A stretch of DNA of 64,000 nucleotides from Mastigamoeba balamuthi (taxonomy: Eukaryota > Evosea > Mastigamoebida > Mastigamoebidae). Within the stretch, counting starts at the first letter, position 1, and each line of letters starts with the position of its first letter. The notes below the pieces were generated by a model. That model did not search any database and was not told where the DNA came from. It worked only from the letters and a program-made list of their open reading frames with translations. The translations under genes were made by a program, and so were the position numbers. This document shows, piece after piece, positions 53,961 to 64,000 of the stretch. The DNA lies in the NCBI GenBank assembly GCA_902651635.1, contig CACRSC010000077.1, forward strand, positions 1 to 64,000, given 5' to 3'.

Positions 53961-56876
53961 TCAACAGCAGCCTCGGATCCAAACTCCCGGGAGGGAAGTC
54001 ATCAGGGCCTCGTCCGTTTCAATATAACCCCACTTGGAGAGCTTCAGTCCGGGCCAATTACGCGTGAGGACTGGATTCGGCCCCTGCCCTATTGCAATAA
54101 CCGCCTGGTCCGCCTGAATCTCGACCAGCTCTCCCACAGGAACCGCAATGGCCCTGGTCCCAGGGGTCGAGGCCTTCTCTAGCTTCATCTTCTCGCAAAC
54201 CACGCACCTCAAGAATCCCTTGTCGTCGCCGATGAACCTCGATGGGCTCACGAGCTCCACTAACTGGACACCCTCCTCTAGAGCGTGTTCGACCTCCTCT
54301 CGCCTGGCTGGAAGCTCTGTACGCGTCCTTCGGTATAGCAACGACACGTGCTTACTTCCGAGGCGCCGCGCACATCTCGCGGCGTCCATGGCGACGTTGC
54401 CACCGCCGACAATTACAACACTCTGGCCGACGAACACTGGTGTGGAGTACTCTGGGAAGCGGAAACTCTTGCACAGGTTAACACGTGTGAGATACTCGTT
54501 GGCACTGTGCACTCCATTGAGATCCTCTCCAGGGACACCCAGGAACGTCGGAAGCCCTGCACCTGTGCCGAGGAAAACAGCGTCGTTGTCTGCCCGGAGC
54601 TTCTCTGCGGGAAGCGCAATTCCCACCGGAGTATTAAAGTGGAACGTGACGCCGAGAGAACGCAACATAGACATCTCACGTTCGGCCACCCAGCGCGGCA
54701 GGCGGAACGGCGGTATACCATAGCTGAGAACGCCACCTGCTTGGCTCAGCGCTTCGTAAACGGTCACCCCATGTCCCATCCTGGCGAGATTCATCGCGCA
54801 GGCGAGCCCTGCAGGGCCGCTCCCGACGACAGCGACGCTGTGCCCCGTCCTCTTCACATCCGGCTCGGAGCTCAATGGTGAGTCGGCGAAGATCTCCGCG
54901 TAGTCGGCGGTGAACCTCTCGAGCGCTCCAATGGCCACTGGATCCTTGCCCTCCTTCGTCAGAGAACAGCGGGCCTCGCACTGAGTCTCCTGAGGGCATA
55001 CGCGGCCACAGATCCCCGGGAACAAAGTGCTCTTCTGGAGTATTCGGTTCGCATCGACTGCGTCGCCGTCCTGCAGCCTTGCGATGAACGCCGGGATATC
55101 TACCAACGTTGGGCACCCGCCTACGCACGGGGCATCCTTGCACTGGCGGCAGCGCCGAGCTTCTGCCATCGCCATCTCGCGTGTGTACCCGAGAGCCACC
55201 TCGTCGAAGTTCGACACCCGATACCGAGCGTCTTGCGCAGGCATTGGGGGCCTCGACGGAGCTCCGGCGACCTTTGCTGGAGGGTCCACCCCTCCGTATT
55301 GTGCTGCCTGTGCCTCGTGCTCGCGGAATATATGCATCCGGAGGCGCAGGCGAGACCAGTCGATTCCCTCCGAGTCGAACTCTGGCCCATCGACGCACGC
55401 GAACGGGGCGCTTCTGCTCGCACATTCGCGGCCCTCTTTGTCCCCGCTACTTGGGACTCTGCAGGCACCGCACATACCAATGCCGTCCAACATTGGCGTG
55501 TTTAGAGAAACAACGACCCGGACTGTATACTCGCGACCGACGGCGGCTACCGCCTGCATCATCGGTAGGGGTCCGATAGCAAGGACGCGGGTGACCCGCT
55601 GGCCACGAGAGCGACACGACTCGAGGACTGTGCGTAGGGGGTCGGTCACGGGCCCATGAACGCCCTCGCTGCCATCGTCTGTACACAATTAGGTCTGAAC
55701 TGGTTGACCGCAGGCGTTCGACCCACACTAGCCTCTGTTTGCTCCTTGCCCCGACGATGCAGAGAACTTCGTTTCCCAGTGCGCGGAGCTCTCGCTGAAT
55801 TGGGTACACGGGAGCAGAGCCGACACCTCCAGCGACAGTTACGACAAGCCCATCGTCGAACTTTGTGAGCTCCGAGGGCCGGCCCAGAGGGCCTGCGATG
55901 TCGAGAAGAAGGTCTCCGCGACGCAGCATGCAGAGCTTGTCGGTTGAGAACCCCACACGTTGCACTACCAGGGTGAGGATGCCAGTCGCCGGATTCCAGT
56001 CGGCAATCGTCAGAGGAATGCGTTCGCTGTGCTCGTCGACGCGAACTAAAACGAACTGCCCAGCCGCACAATGCTCGCAGACACCACGGGCTGTGACCCT
56101 AAGCTCGTGGCAGCCCTCGGCGATTACGTCGTTGGCCTCGATGACGAGACGTGCATCGCGTTCGTCACGTCCCGACTGCATCCGCCTGAACTCCACCCTC
56201 GCGTGTCGCACACGCCCCACGAACAGGTCTTCGACATCGGACGTCTCGATCATGCTCGGCCTCCTGGGCCTTGTGGCGGCAGTCGCTGATTGTGCGTCGT
56301 TCACGATCCCGCTGTCGTTGACTGCGGATACAAGGCGGGAGATCCACGGAACGAAGGCAGTGTTGTAGCCATCTGGATCCTTGTCATTGCCGAGGCCAAG
56401 GTCGACTAGCCTGCGGAGCCCGAGAGCCTCGAAAGCGGCGTCAGTCCTCTTGGCGACCACGTTGTAGTGTTCGCCGTAGTCGCTGCATCCGAGCCCGAAC
56501 ACAGCGAACCTTGCAGACACTGCGATTCCTACCGGAGCTGAACTACTCCGTCTCTGGTTGACCCCCAGCGTTGCTCTGAGGCAAGTGAGCCACCAGCGTC
56601 TCGGAGGAGCCGGCGGAGCCACGACTCATAGTTATCAGGAGGCTCCCCGGTGCCAACGGTGCTGACAACGACGACGATGAGCTGTACCTTGTCGAGGCGT
56701 GCCGTCAGTGAGGAGGCCGAGCAGACAGTGTCGGGTGCACAGCCTCTCGAGGCGAGAGCACGGGTGACATGGCCGGCGACACTCTTGGCATTTCCAGTCT
56801 GGCTGCCGAATAGCACTGCAATCTGTGGTGGATGCATATTGCCCACCTCAGGGGCAGAGATGACTGAGGACTGCAT
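53961..56876 (-). CDS. Flavodoxin-FNR/[2Fe-2S]-GltD-like oxidoreductase (NfnAB/SudAB-type fusion)
   Basis: Start 56876; intron 56520..56593 (GTGGCT...CGCAG) joins the two halves of the flavodoxin domain. Order: FMN-binding flavodoxin (LFGSQTGNAKS, STVGTGEPPDN, FAVFGLGCSDYGEHYN); an NfnA/SudB-like FAD and NAD(P) module with a [2Fe-2S] site (MCGACRV ... FACVDGPEF); an NfnB/SudA/GltD-like module with two [4Fe-4S] motifs (CRQCKDAPCVGGCP, CGRVCPQETQCEARC), an FAD fold (VVGSGPAGLACAMNLA), an NADPH fold (VIVGGGNVAMDAARCA) and AIGQGPNP. It would shuttle electrons between NADPH, ferredoxin/flavodoxin and flavin. Frame changes near 55686 (DLIV to CTDDGS), apparently loss of a GT or a +1 shift. The usual C-terminal GGD...GAATV helix is missing; the frame ends 18 nt after the possible splice into CODH. 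Confidence 0.82.
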
Positions 56877-57365
56877 TTTGTGGTGCTAGATAAGATGTGG
56901 AGTTCAAAACACTGTGGCGTAAGATTCTGAATGGAGCACACTGCTCGGTATTTCTTCAAGGAAAAGAACCTTTTCATTCAGCAAAACACCGCCTGTCGAA
57001 AGAAACAGGAAAAGCACGCCTTTTCCCTGCATTTCTGTCAAACGACGGATCCGAGAAGAACACGCATAGAGGTGATTGTCAGATTGAATTGGATCCATCT
57101 TGAGAACAAAAGACCTCTCATACAATGAAAGGTAATTTTCCCCTGAAGCATGATGAGAGTAGGGCAGTCCAGCGTTCGGTCCCTCACCTGTATAGGAGGA
57201 ACAACCTCCCCCGACAGGTCCTCCAGAAACCCCCGCATGCCACAGGATGGCGGCCAGGGGCGTTTGTGGCCAGGAAAGGCTCTCACCCGTCATCACCCGG
57301 GGCAGATTCTCAGGGTAGACCACTTGTACTTTTTAGAGAAGGCACATCGCCCGAGATATCTGTGC
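56877..57365. promoter_or_regulatory. Divergent intergenic region, oxidoreductase and COPI-associated-like gene
   Basis: 490 nt separate the start codons of the flavodoxin fusion gene (-) and the small membrane protein (+). AT-rich patches are present; no defined motif or coding signal was seen. Confidence 0.35.
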
Positions 57366-57922
57366 ATGGCCAGAAACGCTGTCGCGCTCGTGCTTGCGGT
57401 GCTGGCGCTCGGCTCTGGCGTGCTGTGCATTGCAGTCGGCATCGCGTGGCTCGTGTGTGAGGCCACGTTCGTCTCCGTCGTCGTCTCGCTCTATCTCATG
57501 TATGTGCGGGCCCACGCTGTCTGTCTGCCCGTCCTGTCGAGAGCACCCTGACGCGGAGGGAGGGGGGCTGCCAGGTTCCTCGGCCTGTTCGCCGCTGTGT
57601 CCGAGGTCCGGATGCCCTCCAAGATGCAGTCGCTGATGGAGTTCTATTTACGGTGCGGCCCTGCCAGCTACACTCGCCCCTCCGCCTCGGTGCCAACGCC
57701 ACAGCTCCCGGGGCCAGATGGCTGGGCAAGGGCCTCTTCTTCCTGTTCCTGGGCGTGCTGATCATGATCCCCTACGAGGGCCGCGGCCTGCACGGCATCG
57801 GCGTGTTCTTCCTCGTCGCGGCCATCTTCGTGCTGGCCGTCGGCTTCCTGTGCGTCTTCTTCCAGATCCTGGGGCTCCTCAACGTCCACCAGGCGCACCG
57901 CTCCTCCCCCCTGCTCTCCTGA
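57366..57922 (+). CDS. COPI-associated/TVP15-like four-span membrane protein
   Basis: Exons 57366..57499, 57575..57652, 57718..57922, 138 aa. Four hydrophobic segments: AVALVLAVLALGSGVLCIAV; the stretch across the first intron (VSVVVSLYLMFLGLFAAVSE); GKGLFFLFLGVLIMIPY; and GVFFLVAAIFVLAVGFLCVF. The sequence between spans 2 and 3, with EVRMPSKMQSLMEFYLRWLGKGLF, resembles the small Golgi/COPI-associated protein family (a similar short loop, then W-x-G-x-G). A Golgi or vesicle membrane location is therefore likely; the molecular role is unknown. Introns are 75 and 65 nt. Confidence 0.6.
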
Positions 57923-58110
57923 GCCTGGCAGGCCACCCCCTCACTACTGCCAAGGCATCACATGTCGACAAGGCACAGTGTGCATTCCCTCCTTGTTCAC
58001 TCGCTTCGGAGAGGAGAGAACGCAAAGAGGGATCGGCAACGCCCGCCGTGGCTCCGCGAGGGGTTGTGCGGGAGGTATGGGGATGCTGGAGCAGGGCGCA
58101 CGCGTCTGCC

Positions 58111-59419
58111 CTACGCGTTCATGGCGGCGTCGGCCTGCTCCTTGGCAGTGGCGAAGATCTGGTCGCGCAGCTCCTTGGGCACGAGCTGGAACTTGTTGTC
58201 CGACTCCTTGCACACCCAGCTCAGCTCCAGCTCAAACGGCTTCTCCTTGTCCTCGCCGTGCACCGTGATGATGCTGCACGCCCAGGGCAGAGAGAGAGCG
58301 CTCTCAGTGTCCAGCACGCGGGGGGCGATGCAGCAGCAGCAGCGGGGGAAGCAGAATGCAGTACTCACAGGCGGGCGACCTCGAGGAGGGCCTCACGGCA
58401 GGTGATCTCGTTGAACTTGACCTTCTCGAGCTCCGTCTTGGTGGTCTGCTTGCCCTTGCCCAGCGCCGTCGCGAAGAACCCCTGCACGCCAGTGTGTGTT
58501 GGGCGAGGAGGCCACGAGGAGGGCAGAGGGGGCAGAGAGAGAGAGACGAACGCGGGCGTAGCCAGAGGGCTCGACAGAGAAGAGGTGGTAGCCGTTGTCG
58601 TCGTGGCCCGCGAGCAGCACCGAGCAGCCAAAGGGCCGCAGGTGGTTGTACAGCGTGTGGCTCTGGACGTAGCTGCCCAGCCTGTCCGCCAGCACGTGCG
58701 TCTGCTCCGCAAGAGGGCCAGGGGGTCAGCACTCCCTCCATCCCAGCCCCATCCCATCCCAGCCCAGCAGGGAACAGCCAGGGAGCAACAAAAGAAGTGG
58801 CCGCACGGGGATGGGCGACTGGTAGAGGTCCCTGTACGAGTTGGCCTCCGACCTGCCCCGCTTCACCATCTGGCGCGCGTCGGCAATCAGCCCCGCCACA
58901 GCCTACAGGGCCACAGCGACACAGCACATAGCGACACAGCGAGAGCGACAGAGCACAGCCAACACGACACAACACAACACAACACAACACAACACAAGAA
59001 ACCCGGCGTCGAGCTGCAGGTCAGCGGGCTGGCGGCGTGCGCGGAGCGGAGGGGCGCGGCGCACGACTCCGGCGCTGTCGTCGAGGATGTGGGTGCGGCG
59101 GTTGGAGCCGTCGACGAGCATCTTCGAGAGGACAATCTTCTCGACGCCCAGCACGACGCCGTCCGTGCACCTGATGCCCACCACAGTCCTGCCGCGCACA
59201 CTCCCTCGTGAGGCCCACGTCCCCGCGCGCTGGCACCGTGCGCACCCGCTGTTGTCGGCGGCCTTGGTGGCGTACTCGACCTGGAAGACGCGGCCGTCGG
59301 GGCTGATGGTCGTGCACGAGTAGTCGTACTGCCATCCCCCGCAGGGCGAGGGCGTTAGAACGGGGGGGGCTGCGCGAGGGCAGGGGGGGAGGGCGCACGC
59401 CGGTGCCGATGGAGCTCAT
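58111..59419 (-). CDS. PSMA3: 20S proteasome subunit alpha-7 (PSMA3 type)
   Basis: Outer-ring structural subunit of the 20S core particle. Exons complement(58111..58273, 58369..58481, 58552..58704, 58807..58902, 59065..59188, 59246..59328, 59399..59419), 250 aa. It opens [20 protein letters not shown] with [15 protein letters not shown], the alpha-subunit N-terminal signature in its alpha-7 (C8) form. Then [52 protein letters not shown] and FELELSWVC. The C-terminus lacks the acidic tail of the animal protein. Six introns; the first coding exon is only 21 nt. Intron 3 has an (AACAC)n run at 58971-58995. Its 5' region is shared with the VASP gene, whose start codon is 211 nt away on the other strand. 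Confidence 0.94.
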
Positions 59420-59629
59420 CTGTCGTGGGTGATCGTGAAAAGAGGGCCTCGCGTTGGTTTGTTGTTCGTCTCCCCTTTGCGATAAATCTCGCGCGCGTGT
59501 GGCGGGGGGAAAATATCCACGGGGAGATACAGCAGAGATATACGGGGAGGTATCGGGGCGTACATTTTTGCCCCTCCGAAGAGCAAGGCGCTCCACCGGG
59601 TCTGACCCCTCTCCCCCGCCCCGACAGCC
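59420..59629. promoter_or_regulatory. Short divergent region, PSMA3 and VASP
   Basis: 210 nt between opposite start codons. It holds GGAAAATATCC (59508-59518) and two further GATA/TATC-like sites, the same AT-rich motif type seen at other gene starts here. Confidence 0.4.
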
Positions 59630-61200
59630 ATGGCGTACGCGCTCTCGCCCCTCCCCCCGCGCTCTCGTGCCGCGCTCTGTGCGCTGACCGCATCCCAACC
59701 CCCCAATTTGAAAATATCCCAAATGAAAACCGAATTCGGACATTGCAATTCGGGTCCACCCCCCCCCGCAGCGAGACGTCGCTGGTGGCGGTCAGGGCCG
59801 CCGTGTTCTACTACGACGCGGCGCAGAACAACTGGCGGCCTGCGGACGACGGCATCTCGCGCGTGGACCTCTACGCCAACAACGCCGCGCAGACGTTCCG
59901 CGTCGTCGCCATCTCGGCCAAGTCCAACGACGTGCGCGGCCCTGCGCCGCCCGGGCGCCCTCGCCCCGGGTGCCCGCACCCGCAAGGCCGCGCGGCCGCT
60001 GACCCCCCCGCGCGCGCGCTGCGCAGGTGGTGGTCAACTCGCCGCTGTACAAGGACCTCAAGTACCAGCGCGCCAGCAGCATGTTCCACCAGTGGTCCGA
60101 CGCGCGCTTCGCCTACGGCCTCAACTTCGCCTCGCTCGAGGAGGCCGAGAGCTTCGCCAGCGCCGTAGAGAGCGCGGCCAACAAATCGGTGAAGAGCCGC
60201 CGCAGACCCGTCCGTGACGCGCTGACTGGGTGGGTGTCTCTCCCCCTCTGTGCTCGCGCGCAGCCGTGTCGTCTGCGCCAGCGCCCGTCCAGAGGACGCG
60301 GGAGGGCTCTGCGTCGCGGCTCATGCAGCCCAGGCTGAGGAGTACGCGCTCCCTCCTCCTCCCCCTCCACCCTCCAGCAGTCCTGCGGTGGTGACACGTG
60401 TTGTTGGCCGTTGCGTTTTGTGCGCTGCGCTGCTGCTGTCGGCGCAGTCGACGACGAGCTCGAGTACGAGGGGTCGCCCGACTGCGAGAGGCGAAAGATG
60501 TCCGTGTCGTCGGCAGCGCCCGGGACGCCGGACCTCGCGAGGACGGGCGAGGCGCCCGAGGACCTGCAGAGGAAGATGGCCGACCGCCGAGAGCGCGCCG
60601 AGACAGAGCCCGTGCCGCCCAACCTGCAGGCCACCTCCCCGCTCTCCCCGGGCGGCGCCCAGGCCCCGCCCCGCAGGCCCCAGATGTCGCTCGGCAGCAC
60701 CCCGAGGCCCCCGAACACCGGCTCGCTCCGCCTTGGAAGCGCCTCAAAATCGGACCTAGACGCGCTCAAGGTCGCCTCTTCCATTCCACCCGCGGAGAAA
60801 GAAAAACGACGGGAATCAATCGATCGGTTGTTTGCTTTCTCTTTTCACGGGCGTCTCTCACAGCAACTCGCCCCTCCTCCCCCACGAACAGTTGGAGCTG
60901 ACGCTGGCGTTCAAGAAGGAGATCGAGGCGATGAAGAGAGACGTGCTGGAGGCGGTGGCCCGCATGAATGGCGCGGTGGTGGTGCAGCAGCCGCAGCCAC
61001 AGGGGCAGGTCTACATCCCGCCGCCAAGTTCGCCACCGGTTCGCTTTCATCTCCCCGCGTCTCTCACCCCTCCCCATACCCCGGGCCTCACGGGGGAATG
61101 GGAATTGTGCAAGCAGGCAGGAGATATACCGCCACCGCCACCACCAACGCACAGCAACGTTGTGATACCTCCCCCAGCAGGGCCCCCGCCTCCCCTCTGA
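59630..61200 (+). CDS. Ena/VASP-type EVH1 actin regulator
   Basis: Binds proline-rich focal or cortical proteins through EVH1 and promotes actin filament elongation. Exons 59630..59634, 59772..59931, 60027..60188, 60334..60397, 60448..60770, 60892..61200, about 340 aa. EVH1 fills residues 2-110: LVAVRAAVFYYDAAQNNWRP, ISRVDLYANNAAQTFRVVAI, SSMFHQWSDARFAYGLNFAS. Pro-rich stretches follow (EEYALPPPPPPPSSSPA; PPPPPPTHSN; PPPAGPPPPL at the end). The helix LTLAFKKEIEAMKRDVLEAV sits where VASP has its tetramerisation coil, but Pro-rich sequence continues after it. The first coding exon is only 5 nt (ATGGC), fixed by the phase-2 acceptor at 59772. The splice between exons 3 and 4 is the least certain: other acceptors add a Cys-containing segment. 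An actin-binding WH2 block was not clear. Confidence 0.8.
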
Positions 61201-61407
61201 CCGGCTTGTTATAATTCCGCACGGCCTTTGATGTTTTTGTTCGAATTCAATTGCCTTCTTTGCAGATGCCTGCCATACCATCCGGGGAGCCCAAGCCCAA
61301 TCGTGCCAGCAGGACAGCCAACGCCGTGCTCTTGCGGCGACGGCCAAATACATGTTCTCCCTCGACCGAGGAAATCACAACACCAGCCCCGCATATGGCG
61401 CCCCCGT

Positions 61408-62629
61408 TCAGTACGACCGGATGAGCTGCATGGACACCGCGAGGTCCGACGCAAACTCTGGCTTCAGGGCGTACACACTGCGCAGCAGCTCCGAGGTGAC
61501 CTCGACAACCCTGGGAAGAGGACAGACGGGGGGAAAGCAACTCGTCAGCCAGCGAACACCTCGCAGCTCCGAGGGCGCACGAACCACTCGCGGAGGTTCT
61601 GCGGGAGCACGGCGAAGCCCGGAGCCTCGGAGGCGCCCTTGACAGCACCGAAGCCGTCCTCGATCTTGCTCTTGACGGGCAGCTCGCTGCCCTTGGGTAT
61701 CACCTTGTTCAGCGTTTGCTGGCGTGCCTCGGCGTTAGCACCTGCGCTTGCGCTGCAGCGAAGGGGACGAGGAGGGAGGGACGCGCGGACTCACGTAGAG
61801 GACAGCGACCTGGTGGGCGACGTACTTGTGGTTGTCGAGGTTCTGCACGTCCCACAAGAGCTGCTTGCTGAGGCGCACCAGCTGGCTGAGGTGCGACACC
61901 CTCTTCAGGTACTCTGCGCACGCATCAGCGCCAGTCAGGCAGGCGGAGGACCCCCACGAGGCTCTCGCGGCCCCCCGAGTGTCTCGCACCCTCGAGCGTG
62001 GGCACCCTGCGTGCCGGCTTGAGGCCGTCCGAGATGGCGTCGACGTCGTAGAAGCTCGACACGAGGGGGAACATGCCCTCGACCTTGTTCTCCACCAGGT
62101 ACTCCTGCGGGCATGGCCCAGGGGCGCACGCGTGCGTGTGGGCGCGGGGGGAGTGAGATTGAGATGAGAGAGAGCGCTGCGGGCGGAGGGGAGGCGGCAG
62201 CTGCACGGGGATCGTGGGGGTCTCGAAGGGGCGCATGCGCTTGAGCAGCGCGTCGATGGTCCGCTCGTACTGGTCCACAACCGTCTCGTCGCCCTCCTCC
62301 TCCTCCTCGCTCTGCCCCAGCGCCCAGGCCCAGTGCCTCAGTCAGCCCAGCGACAGCGTGTGGGTGTGGGTGCCCCCCCCCCCCCCCCGTCGTGTACGTC
62401 GACGCTGAGGGCGATCTCGAGCTGCGAGAGCTGCGAGACGATCGAGGAGCGCAGCTCAGCGCCCTTGTTGACGCCCGTCGGCGTGTGCACAAACGTCGCC
62501 ACTGCCAGGGGCGGGAGGCGCGTCAGGCGGTGGCCGAGTGTCTGCGGGGCGCGCACCAGGCGCGCCGAGGCGGAAGAAGGTCGAGACGGTGGCCAGCGGC
62601 GCGGATCGCACGAGGTCCCCGTAGCCCAT
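61408..62629 (-). CDS. Unrecognised seven-exon helical protein
   Basis: Exons complement(61408..61500, 61581..61727, 61795..61913, 61990..62104, 62207..62311, 62398..62501, 62557..62629), 251 aa. No family recognised. MG-start followed by a helix; ELRSSIVSQLSQLEIAL; an acidic SEEEEEGDE run; YERTIDALLKRMRPFETPTI; then a long helical stretch (EYLKRVSHLSQLVRLSKQLL, QQTLNKVIPKG) and a C-terminal VYALKPEFASDLAVS. The many heptad-like helices suggest a subunit of a coiled-coil complex. The phases of all seven exons fit together without a stop, which argues for a real gene. Acceptors of exons 6 and 7 are uncertain by 10-20 nt. Confidence 0.6.
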
Positions 62630-62966
62630 TTCTCCCCGCGGTTCTCTGTCCGAAAAATCCACTAGAGATCGCGCCGGCCGCGTATCTTCGCCTCCATGAA
62701 TCTCCGACGTCGGCCCGCGGGTGCCCAGCGCGCGTCAGAACGCGGGCGGCACCGAGTGCTGGCACACATGCCATGTCAGCGGTTTGGCGTGGCCTTTTCC
62801 TCAGCTGAGATTGGTGACGTTGATCGTGAACCATCGTGCATCATCAAGGAATTGCAGCGCCTGTGCCCCTCTAGCCCCCGCGGAAGCTGAACTGTACGCG
62901 GGGCTTTGTTTGCTTTGTTTTCAAATCCAGGCCCCCAAGCACCTCACCCACAGACCCCCCAGGATC
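62630..62966. promoter_or_regulatory. Divergent intergenic region
   Basis: 340 nt between the start codons of the unrecognised gene (-) and the Cys-rich secreted protein (+). No distinct element was seen. Confidence 0.3.
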
Positions 62967-64000
62967 ATGGTCTCAGGGCCCACGTCCTTCCGCTCACTGG
63001 CCACGGTGGCCTGGCGCCCCCTCGTGTCCGCTGTGGCCCTCGTTGTGGCCCTCAGCGCACTGGGCGCCCAGGCCAGCGTCGTCTTCATCGAGGTCCAACA
63101 GGACAGCAGCATCAACGGCTCCCTGAACCCTGCCAGCACCGGTGTCAAGCTGCCCCGTATCTTCCTGGTGTGCCCAAGAGAGATGTTCCCCTCCCTCCTC
63201 CACCGGGCTCAGCTCAGGACCCACCACCGACGCTGCCACAGGTGGGTACGTCATCCGAGACAGCCAGTGTCGTCTGCAGCGCCAACCTCAGCTTCAGCGA
63301 CACCCCCGGGAGCGAGGCCGTCGCCATGGCCGCCGGGAGCTCCGTCAAGGAGGGGAGGCTGTTCACCATCAGGCCCGACCTCAACGAGGCAGCGCTCCAC
63401 TTCGGCAAGACCCCGGCGGCCGAGTTCGTCGTCGACGTCGGCTGCCGCGACACCGCAGACGGCAGCCCCGAGGCGAGGGCCCACTTCGCGTTCAAGCTCG
63501 GGTCGTGCTCGGAGGCGCCCGAGGTGGGCCCCGAGTGGCGCCAGCGCTGCCACCGCCAGTCGATGGGCTTCTGCGCCCTCTGCAACGACAGCTGCGTGCC
63601 GACCAGCGGCCTGTCCCGCGACCGCATGCAGTCCTGCCAGGCCTGCGGCAACGGCGTCCTCGACGAGGGCGAGGTCTGCGACAGCACCCCCTTCTGTGCC
63701 AGGGACTGCAGATGCCACTCTGGCAACGAGGGCCCCGAGAGGAACAAGTGCGGCCCGTTCGACCCTCTGCAGACGCGCGTGCGGCTGGCGGCCGGTCCGA
63801 GGTCCGTGAGCTACGAGCAGGCAGACCGGCTGGTGGCCGCGCTCAACGCGTCGCTCCTGGCGCCGCGCCACCTGATGACCCAGAGCGTCGAGCTCCGCGT
63901 GCGCGACTCCGAGGTCTGGGTCGACTTCCGCGTCGTCGACAACGCCAGCGACTCGCGCCTCTACGCGGTCGAACCGAACAGAATCGTCAGGGAGCAGATG
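62967..64000 (+). CDS. Secreted Cys-rich protein (3' truncated by window)
   Basis: Exons 62967..63167 and 63242..64000 (continues beyond the window), at least 320 residues. The N-terminus has a basic stretch and a hydrophobic signal segment (LVSAVALVVALSALGAQASV) with likely cleavage after QAS. A beta-rich region follows (FIEVQQDSSINGSLN, SVVCSANLSF, EFVVDVGC), then a Cys cluster: CHRQSMGFCALCNDSCV, CQACGNGVLDEGEVCD, CARDCRCHSGN. The CGNGxxxxGExCD pattern is common in extracellular Cys-rich repeats of myxobacteria and protists. Probably a surface or secreted protein; no enzyme domain seen so far. The donor at 63168 (CTG/GTGTGC) was chosen for phase; an earlier GTATCT is out of phase. Confidence 0.65.

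Noticed and set aside
56529-56622. A frameshift in the flavodoxin domain
   Set aside because: A 74-nt GT-AG intron (56520-56593) restores the frame and gives the length expected for the FMN fold.

Overview
The window is a piece of a nuclear genome from a flagellated, probably anaerobic protist. Genes are split by many short introns (mostly 40-75 nt, about 100 modelled here by eye), the DNA is GC-rich, and an N-gap marks a draft assembly. Axonemal CFAP206 shows a motile flagellum. APC6/CDC16, proteasome alpha, HSF and Ena/VASP are ordinary eukaryotic genes. A Ni-Fe CO dehydrogenase and an NfnAB/SudAB-like oxidoreductase point to an oxygen-poor life. A GC-rich archamoeba such as Mastigamoeba would fit, but this is inference; nothing here names the species.

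Layout. 1-177 (-): first exon of an adenylyl-cyclase paralogue running off the left edge. 849-19350: GC-rich housekeeping block with pyridoxal kinase (-), a small MG-start protein (-), CFAP206 (+), an EF-hand protein (-), CDC16/APC6 (+), a GNAT protein (-), a SPRY protein (-), a seven-FG-GAP integrin-alpha-like membrane protein (+) and a TGS/uridine-kinase-family protein (-). 19946-22091 (-): heat-shock factor whose third intron holds the N-gap. 22623-43178 (+): tandem array of three very large receptor-type adenylyl cyclases A, B and C with matching 12-exon structures, interrupted only by an ankyrin gene (-, 28822-30578) between A and B. 43198-45306 (-): WW/ankyrin protein. 45582-47262 (+): aspartate aminotransferase. 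48157-51252 (+): secreted, probably GPI-anchored M6 peptidase. 52045-56876 (-): flavodoxin-FNR-GltD-like module running into a CO dehydrogenase, perhaps as one polypeptide. 57366 to the end: COPI-associated-like membrane protein (+), proteasome alpha-7/PSMA3 (-), Ena/VASP (+), an unrecognised gene (-) and a 3'-truncated secreted Cys-rich protein (+).

Most notable: (1) a CO dehydrogenase with every cluster ligand intact beside, and apparently joined to, its own flavin/Fe-S electron-transfer chain in an intron-bearing genome; (2) the cyclase array, homogenised in two blocks (probable gene conversion), with Ser at the second metal-binding Asp position of all copies and an apparent frameshift in copy C; (3) seven probable GC-AG introns, six of them fixed by homology or phase; (4) AT-rich inverted repeats in introns and upstream regions. 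All exon boundaries were read by eye from GT/GC-AG signals, reading frame and protein homology and were not confirmed by transcripts.
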